The notes below the pieces were generated by a model. It was not told where the DNA came from. It saw nothing but the letters and a program-made list of their open reading frames with translations, and ran no database searches. The position numbers and the translations under genes were made by a program. Below, piece after piece: positions 41,167-51,197 of a stretch of 64,000 nt of DNA. The DNA is from Mesostigma viride (taxonomy: Eukaryota; Streptophyta; Mesostigmatophyceae; Mesostigmatales; Mesostigmataceae), in NCBI GenBank assembly GCA_009746045.1, contig RPFO01000288.1:1478911-1542910 (forward strand), read 5' to 3'. Numbering within the stretch: the first letter of the stretch is position 1; every line of letters starts with the position of its first letter.

Positions 41167-42301
41167 CCGATGGATCGCAAATAACCCCGAGTGCGCGGAA
41201 AAAATCGGCTTGCAGGCGACCTCTCCACCCTCGCCGGAGCCACCGCACCACGAGGAACCGCCTGCGCGACCTACTGATGGACGATATTGGACGTTCGACG
41301 AGGCCGTCGCCGCAGCGGATGCCCGGCCAGAGCATCACGAGCCTGGCAGGCCCTCGAGAGAGCGCGGGGCGACGCGCAAAACCGCGAAGGGGTATATCGG
41401 CAGGCTGCGAGTTCTCCTTGACAAAATGGGGTGCTCGCAGGACGAATCAGTCGACTGCCTCGCAGACACCGCCCGTGTCCTGCGCGTCGTCCACGAAACC
41501 TCGGAACCCAAACGCAAGCTCGCACACTCGAAAGAGGATGCGTGGAGGGAGAACGAGAAGAACTTGCTCGGAGTGATAAACGGGGTGAATCGAATGATGC
41601 CACCTGAGAAGAGGCTCCCACGCGACGTGACGGACGCGTACGCTGCTCGAGTCAATGAGCTGAAGGTCGGCGATCTCGACAGGAAATTCGACAGGGCCGA
41701 GAGCAAGCCACTGAGGTACACGTACGAGCAGCTCCAGCGGATCGCCGCCGCCGAGTACAAAAAGGACCCTACGTCTGACGCCGCTTTGATGGGTCTTATT
41801 TACCTGTCCGGCGAGAAACTGCCACCGACCAGGTACGACCACGACAAAATGCGCATCGTCAGTTCTATCAGCGAGCTCGAGCCACACGAGAACGGATACA
41901 TTCCGAGCGAGCGCCGCATGATAATTCAACGTTTTAAGACGGCAGAGACGTACGGCACGTACGACTACCAAATTCCAGACGGGTACAAGAAGCTGATTAA
42001 CGCGTTGCAGGCTCGAGCTGATCAGAAGTACGTGTTCGAGGACCCAAAAAATCCAGGCGAATACATGAAGCACGAGTATTATTCTGCGAAGTACAACCGC
42101 ATCTACCACGGCATTGATGCAACGAGGCAGGCGTACATCACCCGTTTCTTGAAGGGCGCTTCGTGGAAAAAGCGAAAATGGGCTGGTGACTTGATGGGGC
42201 ACGACGTACTTACAGGAGCCGTTTACGAGCGGCAGGCGGGGGACCCCTCTCCCCAGGGCGGCGAGACTGGCGGACGTCGGCTGAGGCCGAGGAAAAAGTA
42301 G
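41018..42301 (+). CDS. PLV tyrosine recombinase (integrase)
   Basis: 427-residue frame; an internal start is possible because the first 50 residues overlap the AT-hook gene. The C-terminal catalytic domain has Arg370 in TRQAYITRFL (the RxxH box with Tyr in place of His), His395 in LMGHD, and the nucleophile Tyr403 in GAVYER with the usual 8-residue spacing. The first Arg is probably within KLPPTRYDHDK. The N-terminal half is basic and helical, as in SAM-like DNA-binding domains. This enzyme class cuts and rejoins DNA through a phosphotyrosine and is the usual integrase of algal PLVs and some virophages. No DDE integrase is present, so it is the likely integrator. Confidence 0.78.
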   Translation: MFSHQMTVTVEERREQWRRAQAKRRAIARDQTNCISAKSKVKKGVWNPSDRWIANNPECAEKIGLQATSPPSPEPPHHEEPPARPTDGRYWTFDEAVAAADARPEHHEPGRPSRERGATRKTAKGYIGRLRVLLDKMGCSQDESVDCLADTARVLRVVHETSEPKRKLAHSKEDAWRENEKNLLGVINGVNRMMPPEKRLPRDVTDAYAARVNELKVGDLDRKFDRAESKPLRYTYEQLQRIAAAEYKKDPTSDAALMGLIYLSGEKLPPTRYDHDKMRIVSSISELEPHENGYIPSERRMIIQRFKTAETYGTYDYQIPDGYKKLINALQARADQKYVFEDPKNPGEYMKHEYYSAKYNRIYHGIDATRQAYITRFLKGASWKKRKWAGDLMGHDVLTGAVYERQAGDPSPQGGETGGRRLRPRKK

Positions 42302-42500
42302 ACAGTTTTCCCGTGGGAAATTTTCATGAATGTCGAAAAGGATATCCTAAACTGCATGCATTATACAGGAAATAAAAAAGTTCCATGGGACCATTTTTCT
42401 CAAGGGTCGAGGTTCGAGGGTCTGTGTGGTTTTTAGACGAACTGAAATTTTTTAATCGAAACTTTTTTTTTTCTAAGCATACGGTATACAACCTTCCAGA
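42302..42500. promoter_or_regulatory. Intergenic region with CCCACG-type palindrome
   Basis: TTTTCCCGTGGGAAATTTT at 42306-42324 matches motifs scattered in the TIRs (TTTCCCACGGGA, CTCCCACGGGAAAA). The rest is AT-rich with a T9 run before the primase-helicase frame. Probably a promoter; binding protein unknown. Confidence 0.45.
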
Positions 42501-45184
42501 ATGGTCTCGAACTTCAACCTGCATGACGACACGGTCGACCGACACGACGTAACCGACAAGCCGACACGATTCGATTCCTCGTGGGAGATCTCCCACGGGA
42601 ATAAAGGCGGACTCTCCCACGACAATCCGCACTCTCGCGCTCACACCACCATGGAGGCTCCCGGTCCACCCATCACCGCAAAGATGATCAAGCTCGCGCG
42701 GAGGATTAAATCTAAGAACTGGAACGATAACGCCCTAGAGCTATCCGCTAACGAAGCGCTCAGGCTCATTCGCGCTGGCGGCCATTGGTGCGAGGTTCTA
42801 AAAGAAGACGATGTTGTCAAGCCATATCTCGATTACGACCTCAAATTCGATCACGAGGAAGGAGAGCCGGGAGTCACCGTCGACGACATCATCAACGACG
42901 TCTTCGAAAATTGTAACATCAACCATGAGAACGTCAAAGTACTCACGCGTCGTCCGCGTTGGGTCGAAACCAAGGGCAAGAGGACGTTCAAGTACTCGTT
43001 CCGTGTCTACGTGAAGGGTTGGAAAGTGACGGTGAAGGATATGGGGCGTCTCATGAAGGCCAAACTTCTGCAGCTCCCCGGATGGGACGATTCCATTTAC
43101 AACGACGGCCGATTGCTGAACTGTGTGTATAACACGAAGGACGTCGAGCCAGGATGCCCAATTCTCTCTCCCGTTGACGACAACGAGCCCATCGAAACGT
43201 TTGTCGCTCAATTGGTGGACGACGATGCAAAGTGGCTGCCTGTCGACGACTTGATCGACGGTCTCGAGCCTCCAGCAAAAAAAGGGAAAAAGTCGAGCGG
43301 TGGCAAGCGTGACGTTGGACGCCCTTCGACGAGGGTTTTCGCCACTAGCAGCGACGAAATCACGCACCTGGACAGTGACGACATCGCCAACGTCACTTCG
43401 CGCATCGTGGCCAGGTGGACCGAGCGTTACCCGAATTTTGAAGACCACGCGCTGGATGCTGCGAGCCTTCACTACTCGAAGGACCGTGACAACTACGTCC
43501 TGCGCACGTTCAGCCACTTGTGCCTCGGAGCTGGCCGCGAGCACGGGAGCAACCACACTTACCTCGTCGTATCGCGTGACGGCATCGTTCAGAAATGCCA
43601 CGACTCGGACTGCCGCGACTTCTCGAGCGAAGTTGTCGCTCTCGGCGACGAACTCAAGTCTTGCTTTTCCCATCCGAGGACGCCACGACATCATACATTC
43701 TCGCGCACTTCGAGAATTCTCATCGCGGTGTAGCCGAGGCCTGTGTGGTGGGATTTGCTGGGACTTGGCGGTACAGCGGTGGGTCGTTGTGGAATTTCAG
43801 GGACCACAGGTGGCGCCAGCTGATGACTGACGAACCTCTGCGGAACGCCATCGGAGATGCGGACAAGCTCAAGTTAAAGTACGAGGAGGTGGCACGCTAT
43901 TTTTCTGAACGGCGTGACAAGGCCGAGCATCTAGGTGACGACAAGAAGGCGGCGTACTTTGATGCCCTGGCAGATTCCGCTGCGAAGATCTCTCGCAACT
44001 TGCGTGACGGTCCTTACATCAACTACATCCGCAACGAGGTCAGGGCGATCATATACGCCGAGCCAACGGACTTCGTGGAGCGGCTAGACCGGAATCCATA
44101 CCTCCTGTGCTTCACTAACGGGGTGCTGGAACTTACTACAATGACCCTGCGCCCTGGACGGCCCGACGACATGCTTTCCAAGCAGATGAGAATTCCCTAC
44201 ACGCCAGACGCCGACACTTGTGCTATGGAAGTGAAGTTGGAGGAAATTTTCCCAGACGAGGTGACCCGGGCCCACTTTAAGCGTTTCCTTGGCTCACTGA
44301 TGGTGGGGGACAATCGTGACGAGCAAGGATACTTTTGGAAGGGTTCAGGACGGAACGGGAAGGGCTTCCTGATGAAAGTAATCAGAGAGGCATACGGCGA
44401 CAATGCGGACACCGTTCGTACTGCTTTCTACACTTCGCAGGAGCGGGACAGTGATGTGGCGACGCCAGAAGTTTTGAGAATGCGCGGCATGCGCATCGGT
44501 TTGACGAACGAGCTCCAGCGCAACGTCCCTATTGTGGCATCAAAATTCAAGAACATCACAGGCAATGGCGTCTTGAAGGCACGCGCTCTCCACTCTAACG
44601 AGTACGTGCAATTTCCCACGTCATTCAAGCTTATTTTGGACACAAACAACGACGTGAAATTTGACGAGCACTGCGAGGGGTTGTGGGACCGCGCTGTCAT
44701 GTACCCTTTCGTGAGCAAGTTTTGCACGCGGAAAGAGATGGCCGATGAACCTGATCGTCCGCACATGCATCTCGTGGACACCACACTGAACGAGCGTGCC
44801 AAGGAGTTTGCGTTAGGATTGATGGCGATTTCGATTAGAGAGTGCGTAGTATACCTGGCAGCAACCAGCAAGGACGAGAGGTGGCCGCCTAGGTCGGAGG
44901 AGATGCGAGTCCTGAAGACGGACTCGAAGGTTTCGTCTGATGGTGTGGGTGCCTTTATCGAGGAGCTAAAGAAAAGCGGCGAGCTTGTCAAGTGCAGCGG
45001 AGAGGCAGTGCCTGTAAAGGTTCTTCTCGACGAGTACATTGCTTCGACTGGTATGGATAGCTACAAGGCGAAATTATTTGGAGACGAGGCAAAGGCGGTT
45101 CTGGGCTGCAGGCTGACTCAGTACAAGTTGAGCGACGGTTCCAGGCCGAATTGTTTTATTGGATGGCGGTATTGCCCTTCGTAA
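42501..45184 (+). CDS. PLV primase-superfamily 3 helicase (needs frameshift)
   Basis: Two frames, 42501-43733 and 43595-45184, form one protein when shifted -1 near 43665-43675 (a T4 run; one more T joins them). N-terminal half: an AEP-type primase with the catalytic D-x-D in KPYLDYDLKFD (residues 111 and 113 counted from 42501), SFRVYV, and a Cys/His cluster (CHDSDC) near residue 380. C-terminal half: a D5_N-like region, then SF3 helicase with Walker A GSGRNGKGF, a Walker B-like RIGLTNE, and motif C KLILDTNN. The start is probably ATG 42651. This is the replication protein typical of PLVs, virophages and NCLDVs. Whether the shift is mutation, assembly error or programmed cannot be told here. 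Confidence 0.8.
42581..42625. promoter_or_regulatory. Cluster of CCCACG motifs before primase-helicase start
   Basis: A perfect 16-bp palindrome GTGGGAGATCTCCCAC (42581-42596) runs into TCCCACGGGA, followed by CTCCCACGAC at about 42613. These lie in the open frame but upstream of the ATG at 42651, so I read them as leader or operator sequence and favour 42651 as the start. Confidence 0.5.
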
Positions 45185-45262
45185 GTAATATTTTAATGAA
45201 ACGATTTTTCACGTGTCAATCGATGGTCCTTCCGCTTTCAGATGGACCCCCAGACGTCACCT
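45185..45262. other. Spacer before right TIR
   Basis: The primase-helicase stop overlaps GTAAGT (45181) and a CTTTCAG ends at 45241, mimicking a 61-bp intron. I see no coding consequence. Confidence 0.3.
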
Positions 45263-46523
45263 CACCCCGCCGCGCGGCCCTCGCCGGGTCCGCCAACTCC
45301 CACGCACTGCTCGACCCTCCAGCACCTTACTAAATTTACTAAGCTAACTACAGGTTTTGGGTTTTGTCTGCGGGAAATTATGCAAGCCTGTGCATGCACT
45401 CTCACTCACATCGAATAAAACCTCCATTTCCAACTGAAAATATCAATTTAGTAGTAAATATAGTTTCCCACGAGAAAACACAGCAAGCCCTCACCCCTCA
45501 CCACCACCTGGCAGTCCCGCCACTGCTTGGCAGTCCGCGCCCCTCCGCTGCACCCCCGCTGGCCGGCCCCCATGGCCTTTCCCGTGGGAGATGGATTTAT
45601 TGGTCATTTTGCCGTGGGAAACTACGTTTTCATAACCATTTGTCGTGGGAGACTATATTTACTAAGTTTTTTGGGGGTTCTTTTTTTGGGAAATTCAGGT
45701 GTGTTTTTGGTGGTGCACACCTGAATTAATTTCCTAGGAATAAAACCCAAAACCCATAGTAAACGTAGTAAACATAGTTTCCCACGGGAAATGACTTAGT
45801 CCCATATCCCACACGCCTCACCCTCTTATGGCATGGTGGGACTGGATGTCACAACCTTGACCTCATGGCAGGTGGCTTGAATTTCCTAGAAAAAAAACCA
45901 AAACCCATAGTAAACTTAGTAAATTTAGTCACCCTGGGATGCCAGCATAAGAGTCTACCACCATGGTCACTATAAGGTCACTATAGCTACCCGTGGGAAA
46001 CTAAAATTACATGCAACACTCTAGTGTGTTGCATGACCATGGAGCTGGCTTGAATTTCCTAGAAAAAAAACCAAAAAACCATAGTAAACTTAGTAAATTT
46101 AGTCACCCTGGGATGCCAGCATAAGAGTCTACCACCATGGTCACTATAAGGTCACTATAGCTACCCTGTACCACACAGCACCTGTAGCACCTTGACCTCA
46201 TGGCAGCTGGCTTGAATTTCCTAGAAAAAAAACCAAAAACCCATAGTAAACTTAGTAAATTTAGTCACAGTGGGAGGGTGATAGCCAGGGTGGGGGGATG
46301 CCGTGGGTGTCTGGAGACGGTGTTAGGGTTTAGGGTTTAGGGTTTAGGGTTTAGGGTTTAGGGTTTAGGGTTTAGGGTTTAGGGTTTAGGGTTTAGGGTG
46401 ATACCCCACCCCAGGCCGCGGTCACTATAGGGTCACTATAGGGGTGGCAGATGCCAGCATAAGGCTGGTGCCATTCTGTGAGCCGCGATGACGGAATGAT
46501 GACGGAATGATGATGGAAGCTAC
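45263..46523 (-). repeat. PLV right terminal inverted repeat
   Basis: About 1261 bp, nearly identical to the left arm in inverse orientation. Most of the length difference comes from about two extra telomeric units (76 versus 62 bp). The high identity of the arms points to recent insertion or gene conversion between arms. Confidence 0.95.
46323..46398 (+). repeat. Telomeric (TTTAGGG)n block in right TIR
   Basis: Perfect run of about eleven TTTAGGG units, in mirror position to the left block and about two units longer. Confidence 0.95.
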
Positions 46524-46547
46524 TTAATTAATTAATTCCAGTACACC
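46524..46547. repeat. Right TTAA run and 13-bp target duplication
   Basis: TTAATTAATTAA directly abuts the PLV end, followed by TTCCAGTACACCG, the partner of 24568-24580. Confidence 0.65.
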
Positions 46548-46660
46548 GGCTGCCCCGCCTTGGTCTGCCGGAGCTGGAGGTAGGTCGGCCATAGCTCCCG
46601 TCGCCGTTGTTGCTGCGCCAGGGTCAAGTCGTCGTCAAGTTGTCTCCTCCTTAACCCGTG
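46536..46660 (-). pseudogene. LINE ORF fragment, right half
   Basis: Minus-strand frame reading LTLAQQQRRRELWPTYLQLR and GQPVYW up to the break. It continues at 24580-24486 beyond the PLV. See the left-half entry. Confidence 0.55.
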
Positions 46661-46667
46661 TTTTTTT

Positions 46668-46718
46668 ACAACGCGATACATCGCGTTGTAGGGTTAGAAC
46701 GCGATGTATCGCGTTGTA
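46668..46718. repeat. Twin ACAACGCGAT palindromes
   Basis: ACAACGCGATACATCGCGTT followed by GT, then AGGGTTAG and AACGCGATGTATCGCGTTGT. Each is a near-perfect palindrome and the two are alike. A degenerate relative, ACAACACGATATATCGCGTT, is at about 53628-53647. Confidence 0.75.
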
Positions 46719-47140
46719 ATCTGACACGTGGCAAACCTATTAAACATGCGATTTTTGGTCTGAAACTTTCAAAATAGGTCAGAAACATCTCATAGAATTC
46801 AAGAAAAAATCCTGGTATTTTTGGTATTTTTTTTGTGACAGCTGCAAACAAATATGTACCACTGAAATCAGGCATTTTCGCGGGACGAAGGTGAAGACGA
46901 CGGCGATGGCGGCAGGTAGATCTCGCCAGTTTTCGCGCGAATTTCAGTGGCTGTTGGGTAGCACGACCATGATGATGCGTTCAAAGGTTGATAATTAGGT
47001 TTCTACGAGTTTGTTGAGGTACTGGGGCAAAGGAAACGTAGTTTTTTCCAGTTTCTCACCCAACTTTCATGCGGAAACCTTGGAAACCGGCATACATATT
47101 ATTACGATTGATCAGAATATTATTACGTTATGATCAGAAT
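46719..47140. other. Spacer without recognisable gene
   Basis: AT-rich sequence between the PLV flank and LINE copy 1. It ends in ATTATTACGT, the LINE target duplication. No gene seen. Confidence 0.5.
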
Positions 47141-47150
47141 ATTATTACGT

Positions 47151-49229
47151 AGCCGATTACCACTCGGCCATCCGGCAGGCGACCAAGGAGCAGGAGGACC
47201 TTCATGTCCGCGAGTACTTCGCCCACCTCAAGGACCAGCACGGCAAGTACGCCTGGACCCGCCTGCGTCACGCCCAACGGCCCGCCGGCGGCGCGCAGCC
47301 GGCGCCGCGGACGCTCGCTGGCTCACCGCAGCAGCAGCTCGACCAGTGGTATTCCTCCCAGTCCCGGCTGCTCAGCGCCCCCCCGCCGCCTCCGCCGCTT
47401 GGCCCTCTGGCGGCCGCACGCCTGGCAGTAGCACCGGCGGACGTCCCTGCGCCGCCCACGCCGCCCGCCGCTGAGCAGGACTACACGTACCCAGCCCTGA
47501 CGGAACCCCTGGCCGACCCCAACGAGCTCCCGCCGTTCACCGAGCTCGAGCTGAGCACCGCCGCCAAGCAACTCCGCTTTAATGCCGCCGTTGGACCTGA
47601 CCAGCTCCCAGCCCCGGTGATTAAACTGACGGCGCTCACGGGGTTCCTGCTTACGTCTGCAACCGGATCCTGCTTGCCGACGCGCCGCCGATTCCTGAGT
47701 GGCAGCACAGCTACCGTATTATGCTGTACAAAAACAAAGGTTCCCCTGACGACCCCGCCAACTACAGAGGAGTCTGCATCCAGAGCGCCGCACTCAAGTT
47801 GTTCATGCACATGATCCTCAACCGCCTTCGTTCTGCTCTCGACTGTCACCTCGGCGAAAGTCAAATGGGCTTCCGTCCTGGGCGCAACACCGTCATGGCC
47901 ATCTTTGTCGCGCGTCGCCTCTTCGAGGAAATCGCTCTCCTGCAACCTGGTGAGTTTCCCGCCATCCTGATCTTCGTCGACTTCATCAAGGCTTTTGATT
48001 CTGTCCTCTGGGACGCTCTATGGGCTGTACTTGCTCGCGCTCGCGTCCCCACTCCCCTGATTACCGTCATCCGCACGCTGTATGAGGGGTCGACCACTTC
48101 GGTGCGCACTCAACACGGCATTACCCCGCCATGCCCACTGCAGACCGGCGTCTGGCAGGGTTGCGTCCTGTCGCCGTACCTGTTTATTATTGTAGTGGAT
48201 TATGTTATGCGCCAGGCACGTGCTCGCTTTGCTAGCATTGCAGGCCGTGCCCCTGGCCTAGCGATCACGAACGAGCTTGGGGAAGGGGGGCCGACTAACA
48301 AGCAGAATTTACTAGCTGACCTCATTTATGCCGACGACATCACGCTCATCGAGAAGCCGGAGTCTGCCCAACTTTGGCTGGACTGCCTGGCGCTCGAGGC
48401 TCGGGCGGTTGGTCTAGAAATCAGCCCCAAAACGGAGGCCCTGGCCCTCGGCATGGCAGGCCCCCCACCCACACTCCGCCTCTTAGACGATGCCGAGGTC
48501 AACTACCCTCCTTCAGGCCGCTTCAAGCTGCTCGGCAGTTGGCTTCCCGACTGCGAGGACGACATGACGACACGGATCGGCATGGCGTGGGCGCACCTCC
48601 ATGACCACCGCCGCTGGTGGAGCAACCCCGCCCTACCCCGGATCGTCAAGCGTGACCTCTTCAAGGTCGTCATTCTGACGATCCTGACCTACGGCGCCGA
48701 GACGTGGACACTGACGCAGGAGCTGGAGCAACGACTCGACGGCGCCGTCACCAAGATGCTGCGCCAGGCCCTTAACATCCCCCTTGGTTTGCACATTAGT
48801 AATGAGGATTTGTACGCTGATTTGCCCTATGTTTCCCACATTATTAGGCACAGGCGCCTGGGCCTAGCCGGGCACCTGGCCCGCACAGATCAGGTAGATA
48901 CATCAGATAGACTAGCTGGCACCAAGCCCGCCCAGCCTGGGCGATATGTCCTCACCTGGCGTGCCCCCGGCCGCGCCCGGCAGGGCCGCCACCCGTGGAC
49001 TTTTCGTGATAGACTCGGCATGGACATGTGCTACACTAGACGTGACGGGCTCACCCCCGGGCAGCCTCCTGGTTTGTCTGTAATATGGAGGCAGATGGTG
49101 CGCAAGGATAGATGGCAAGTAGTGATGAAGGAGACCACCCCCAAGCCTGTGGGGGCTCCGCGTGTGACCAAGTATGGCATTCATAGCGATTCGGGCCGCG
49201 GTGCCCACACCCCTGTAACTAGGACCTAG
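47151..49229 (+). pseudogene. LINE endonuclease-RT linker and reverse transcriptase (copy 1)
   Basis: 47151-47640 gives the linker after the endonuclease domain in one frame (HVREYFAHLKDQHGKYAW, then Pro-rich). Near 47638 the frame shifts by one and the RT frame follows, with MLYKNKGSPDDPANYRGVCI and continuing to 49229. Catalytic motifs: FVDFIKAFDS (motif A) and LIYADDITLI (motif C, YADD). The downstream part has YGAETWTLTQELEQRLD and a conserved RHRRLGLAGHLART segment found in many LINEs. The RT frame is complete from 47721 to 49229. The same frameshift occurs in copy 2, so it was present in their common source. Confidence 0.85.
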
Positions 49230-49322
49230 ATAGCTTATACCATCCATTCCATCCCATGTTCCCCTCCCACTGAGGACTTATGCTCACGTGACGCAGTCAC
49301 GTGTCTATTAATTAATTAATTA
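47151..49322 (+). mobile_element. LINE copy 1, 5'-truncated
   Basis: Starts abruptly inside the coding region (ADYHSAIRQ...) and ends with CAGTCACGTGTCTATTAATT repeats. A 10-bp duplication ATTATTACGT flanks it at 47141-47150 and about 49323-49332. This is a typical target-primed insertion. Confidence 0.85.
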
Positions 49323-49332
49323 ATTATTACGT

Positions 49333-49464
49333 CAAGACCCGGGTCTGCTGCGGCACCATGCCTGGTATTTCCATGGTGTTTCGACTTCTTAACACATGTT
49401 TATTCATTCCGAACGCCCGGACTCTCGGCTAAACCGAGATTTGTGCAGACTTTTATTGGGTAGC
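49333..49464. other. Spacer between the two convergent LINEs
   Basis: About 130 bp of unrelated sequence between the two LINE tails. It contains a GGACTCTCGGCTAAACCGAG imperfect stem. No gene. Confidence 0.5.
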
Positions 49465-49569
49465 TCCGGGCATGATTAATTAATTAATTAATAGACACGT
49501 GACTGCGTCACGTGAGCATAAGTCCTCAGTGGGAGGGGAACATGGGATGGAATGGATGGTATAAGCTAT

Positions 49570-51180
49570 CTAGGTCCTAGTTACAGGGGTGTGGGCACCG
49601 CGGCCCGAATCGCTATGAATGCCATACTTGGTCACACGCGGAGCCCCCACAGGCTTGGGGGTGGTCTCCTTCATCACTACTTGCCATCTATCCTTGCGCA
49701 CCATCTGCCTCCATATTACAGACAAACCAGGAGGCTGCCCGGGGGTGAGCCCGTCACGTCTAGTGTAGCACATGTCCATGCCGAGTCTATCACGAAAAGT
49801 CCACGGGTGGCGGCCCTGCCGCGCGCGGCCGGGGGCACGCCAGGTGAGGACATATCGCCCAGGCTGGGCGGGCTTGGTGCCAGCTAGTCTATCTGATGTA
49901 TCTACCTGATCTGTGCGGGCCAGGTGCCCGGCTAGGCCCAGGCGCCTGTGCCTAATAATGTGGGAAACATAGGGCAAATCAGCGTACAAATCCTCATTAC
50001 TAATGTGCAAACCAAGGGGATGTTAAGGGCCTGGCGCAGCATCTTGGTGACGGCGCCGTCGAGTCGTTGCTCCAGCTCCTGCGTCAGTGTCCACGTCTCG
50101 GCGCCGTAGGTCAGGATCGTCAGAATGACGACCTTGAAGAGGTCACGCTTGACGATCCGGGGTAGGGCGGGGTTGCTCCACCAGCGGCGGTGGTCATGGA
50201 GGTGCGCCCACTCCATGCCGATCCGTGTCGTCATGTCGTCCTCGCAGTCGGGAAGCCAACTGCCGAGCAGCTTGAAGCGGCCTGAAGGAGGGTAGTTGAC
50301 CTCGGCATCGTCTAAGAGGCGGAGTGTGGGTGGGGGGCCTGCCATGCCGAGGGCCAGGGCCTCCGTTTTGGGGCTGATTTCTAGACCAACCGCCCGAGCC
50401 TCGAGCGCCAGGCAGTCCAGCCAAAGTTGGGCAGACTCCGGCTTCTCGATGAGCGTGATATCGTCGGCATAAATGAGGTCAGCTAGTAAATTCTGCTGGT
50501 TAGTCGGCCCCCCTTCCCCAAGCTCGTTCATGATCGCTACGCCAGGGGCACGGCCTGCAATGCTAGCAAAGCGAGCATGTGCCTGGCGCATAACATAATC
50601 CACGACAATAATAAACAGGTACGGCGACAGGACGCAACCCTGCCAGACGCCGGTCTGCAGTGGGCAGGGCGGGGTAATGCCGTGTTGAGTGCGCACCGAA
50701 GTGGTCGACCCCGCATACAGCGTGCGGATGACGGTAATCAGGGGAGTGGGGACGCGAGCGCGAGCAAGTACAGCCCATAGAGCGTCCCAGAGGACAGAAT
50801 CAAAAGCCTTGATGAAGTCGACGAAGATCAGGATGGCGGGAAACTCACCAGGTTGCAGGAGAGCGATTTCCTCGAAGAGGCGACGCGCGACGAAGATGGC
50901 CATGACGGTGTTGCGCCCAGGACGGAAGCCCATTTGACTTTCCCCGAGGTGACAGTCGAGAGCAGAACGAAGGCGGTTGAGGATCATGTGCATGAACAAC
51001 TTGAGTGCGGCGCTCTGGATGCAGACTCCTCTGTAGTTGGCGGGGTCGTCAGGGGAACCTTTGTTTTTGTACAGCATAATACGGTAGCTGTGCTGCCACT
51101 CAGGAATCGGCGGCGCGTCGGCAAGCAGGATCCGGTTGCAGACGTAAGCAGGAACCCCGTGAGCGCCGTCAGTTTAATCA
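49570..51180 (-). pseudogene. LINE reverse transcriptase (copy 2)
   Basis: RT frame 51077-49932 with FVDFIKAFDS and YADDITLI, almost identical to copy 1 but shifted out of frame near 50010, after ALNIPL. The C-terminal part (ISNEDLYADLPYVSH…TPVTRT) continues in a second frame to 49570. Copy 1 is intact across this point. Inactive. Confidence 0.85.
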
Positions 51181-51197
51181 CCGGGGCTGGGAGCTGG

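Larger units (their letters stand above)
24610..46523. mobile_element. Endogenous polinton-like virus (PLV)
   Basis: A 21.9-kb element (about 18.8 kb without the hAT-like insertion) with terminal inverted repeats of about 1.25 kb, both ending GTAGCTTCCATCATCATTCC and both abutting TTAATTAATTAA. It encodes the hallmark morphogenesis set (major capsid, penton-like protein, packaging ATPase), a tyrosine recombinase and a primase-SF3 helicase. This set fits PLVs or virophages of algae better than retroviral-integrase polintons; no DDE integrase or protein-primed polymerase is seen. Minus-strand genes fill 26.1-39.2 kb and plus-strand genes fill 39.2-45.2 kb. Several genes carry frameshifts or stops, so this copy may be inactive. 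Confidence 0.9.

Noticed and set aside
41447..42202. 251-codon minus-strand ORF
   Set aside because: Antisense shadow of the tyrosine recombinase, with skewed composition.
42798..43694. 298-codon minus-strand ORF
   Set aside because: Antisense shadow of the primase half of the replication gene.
24610..46523. Classical polinton/Maverick
   Set aside because: No retroviral-type integrase or protein-primed family B polymerase gene is present. A tyrosine recombinase and primase-SF3 helicase are present instead.
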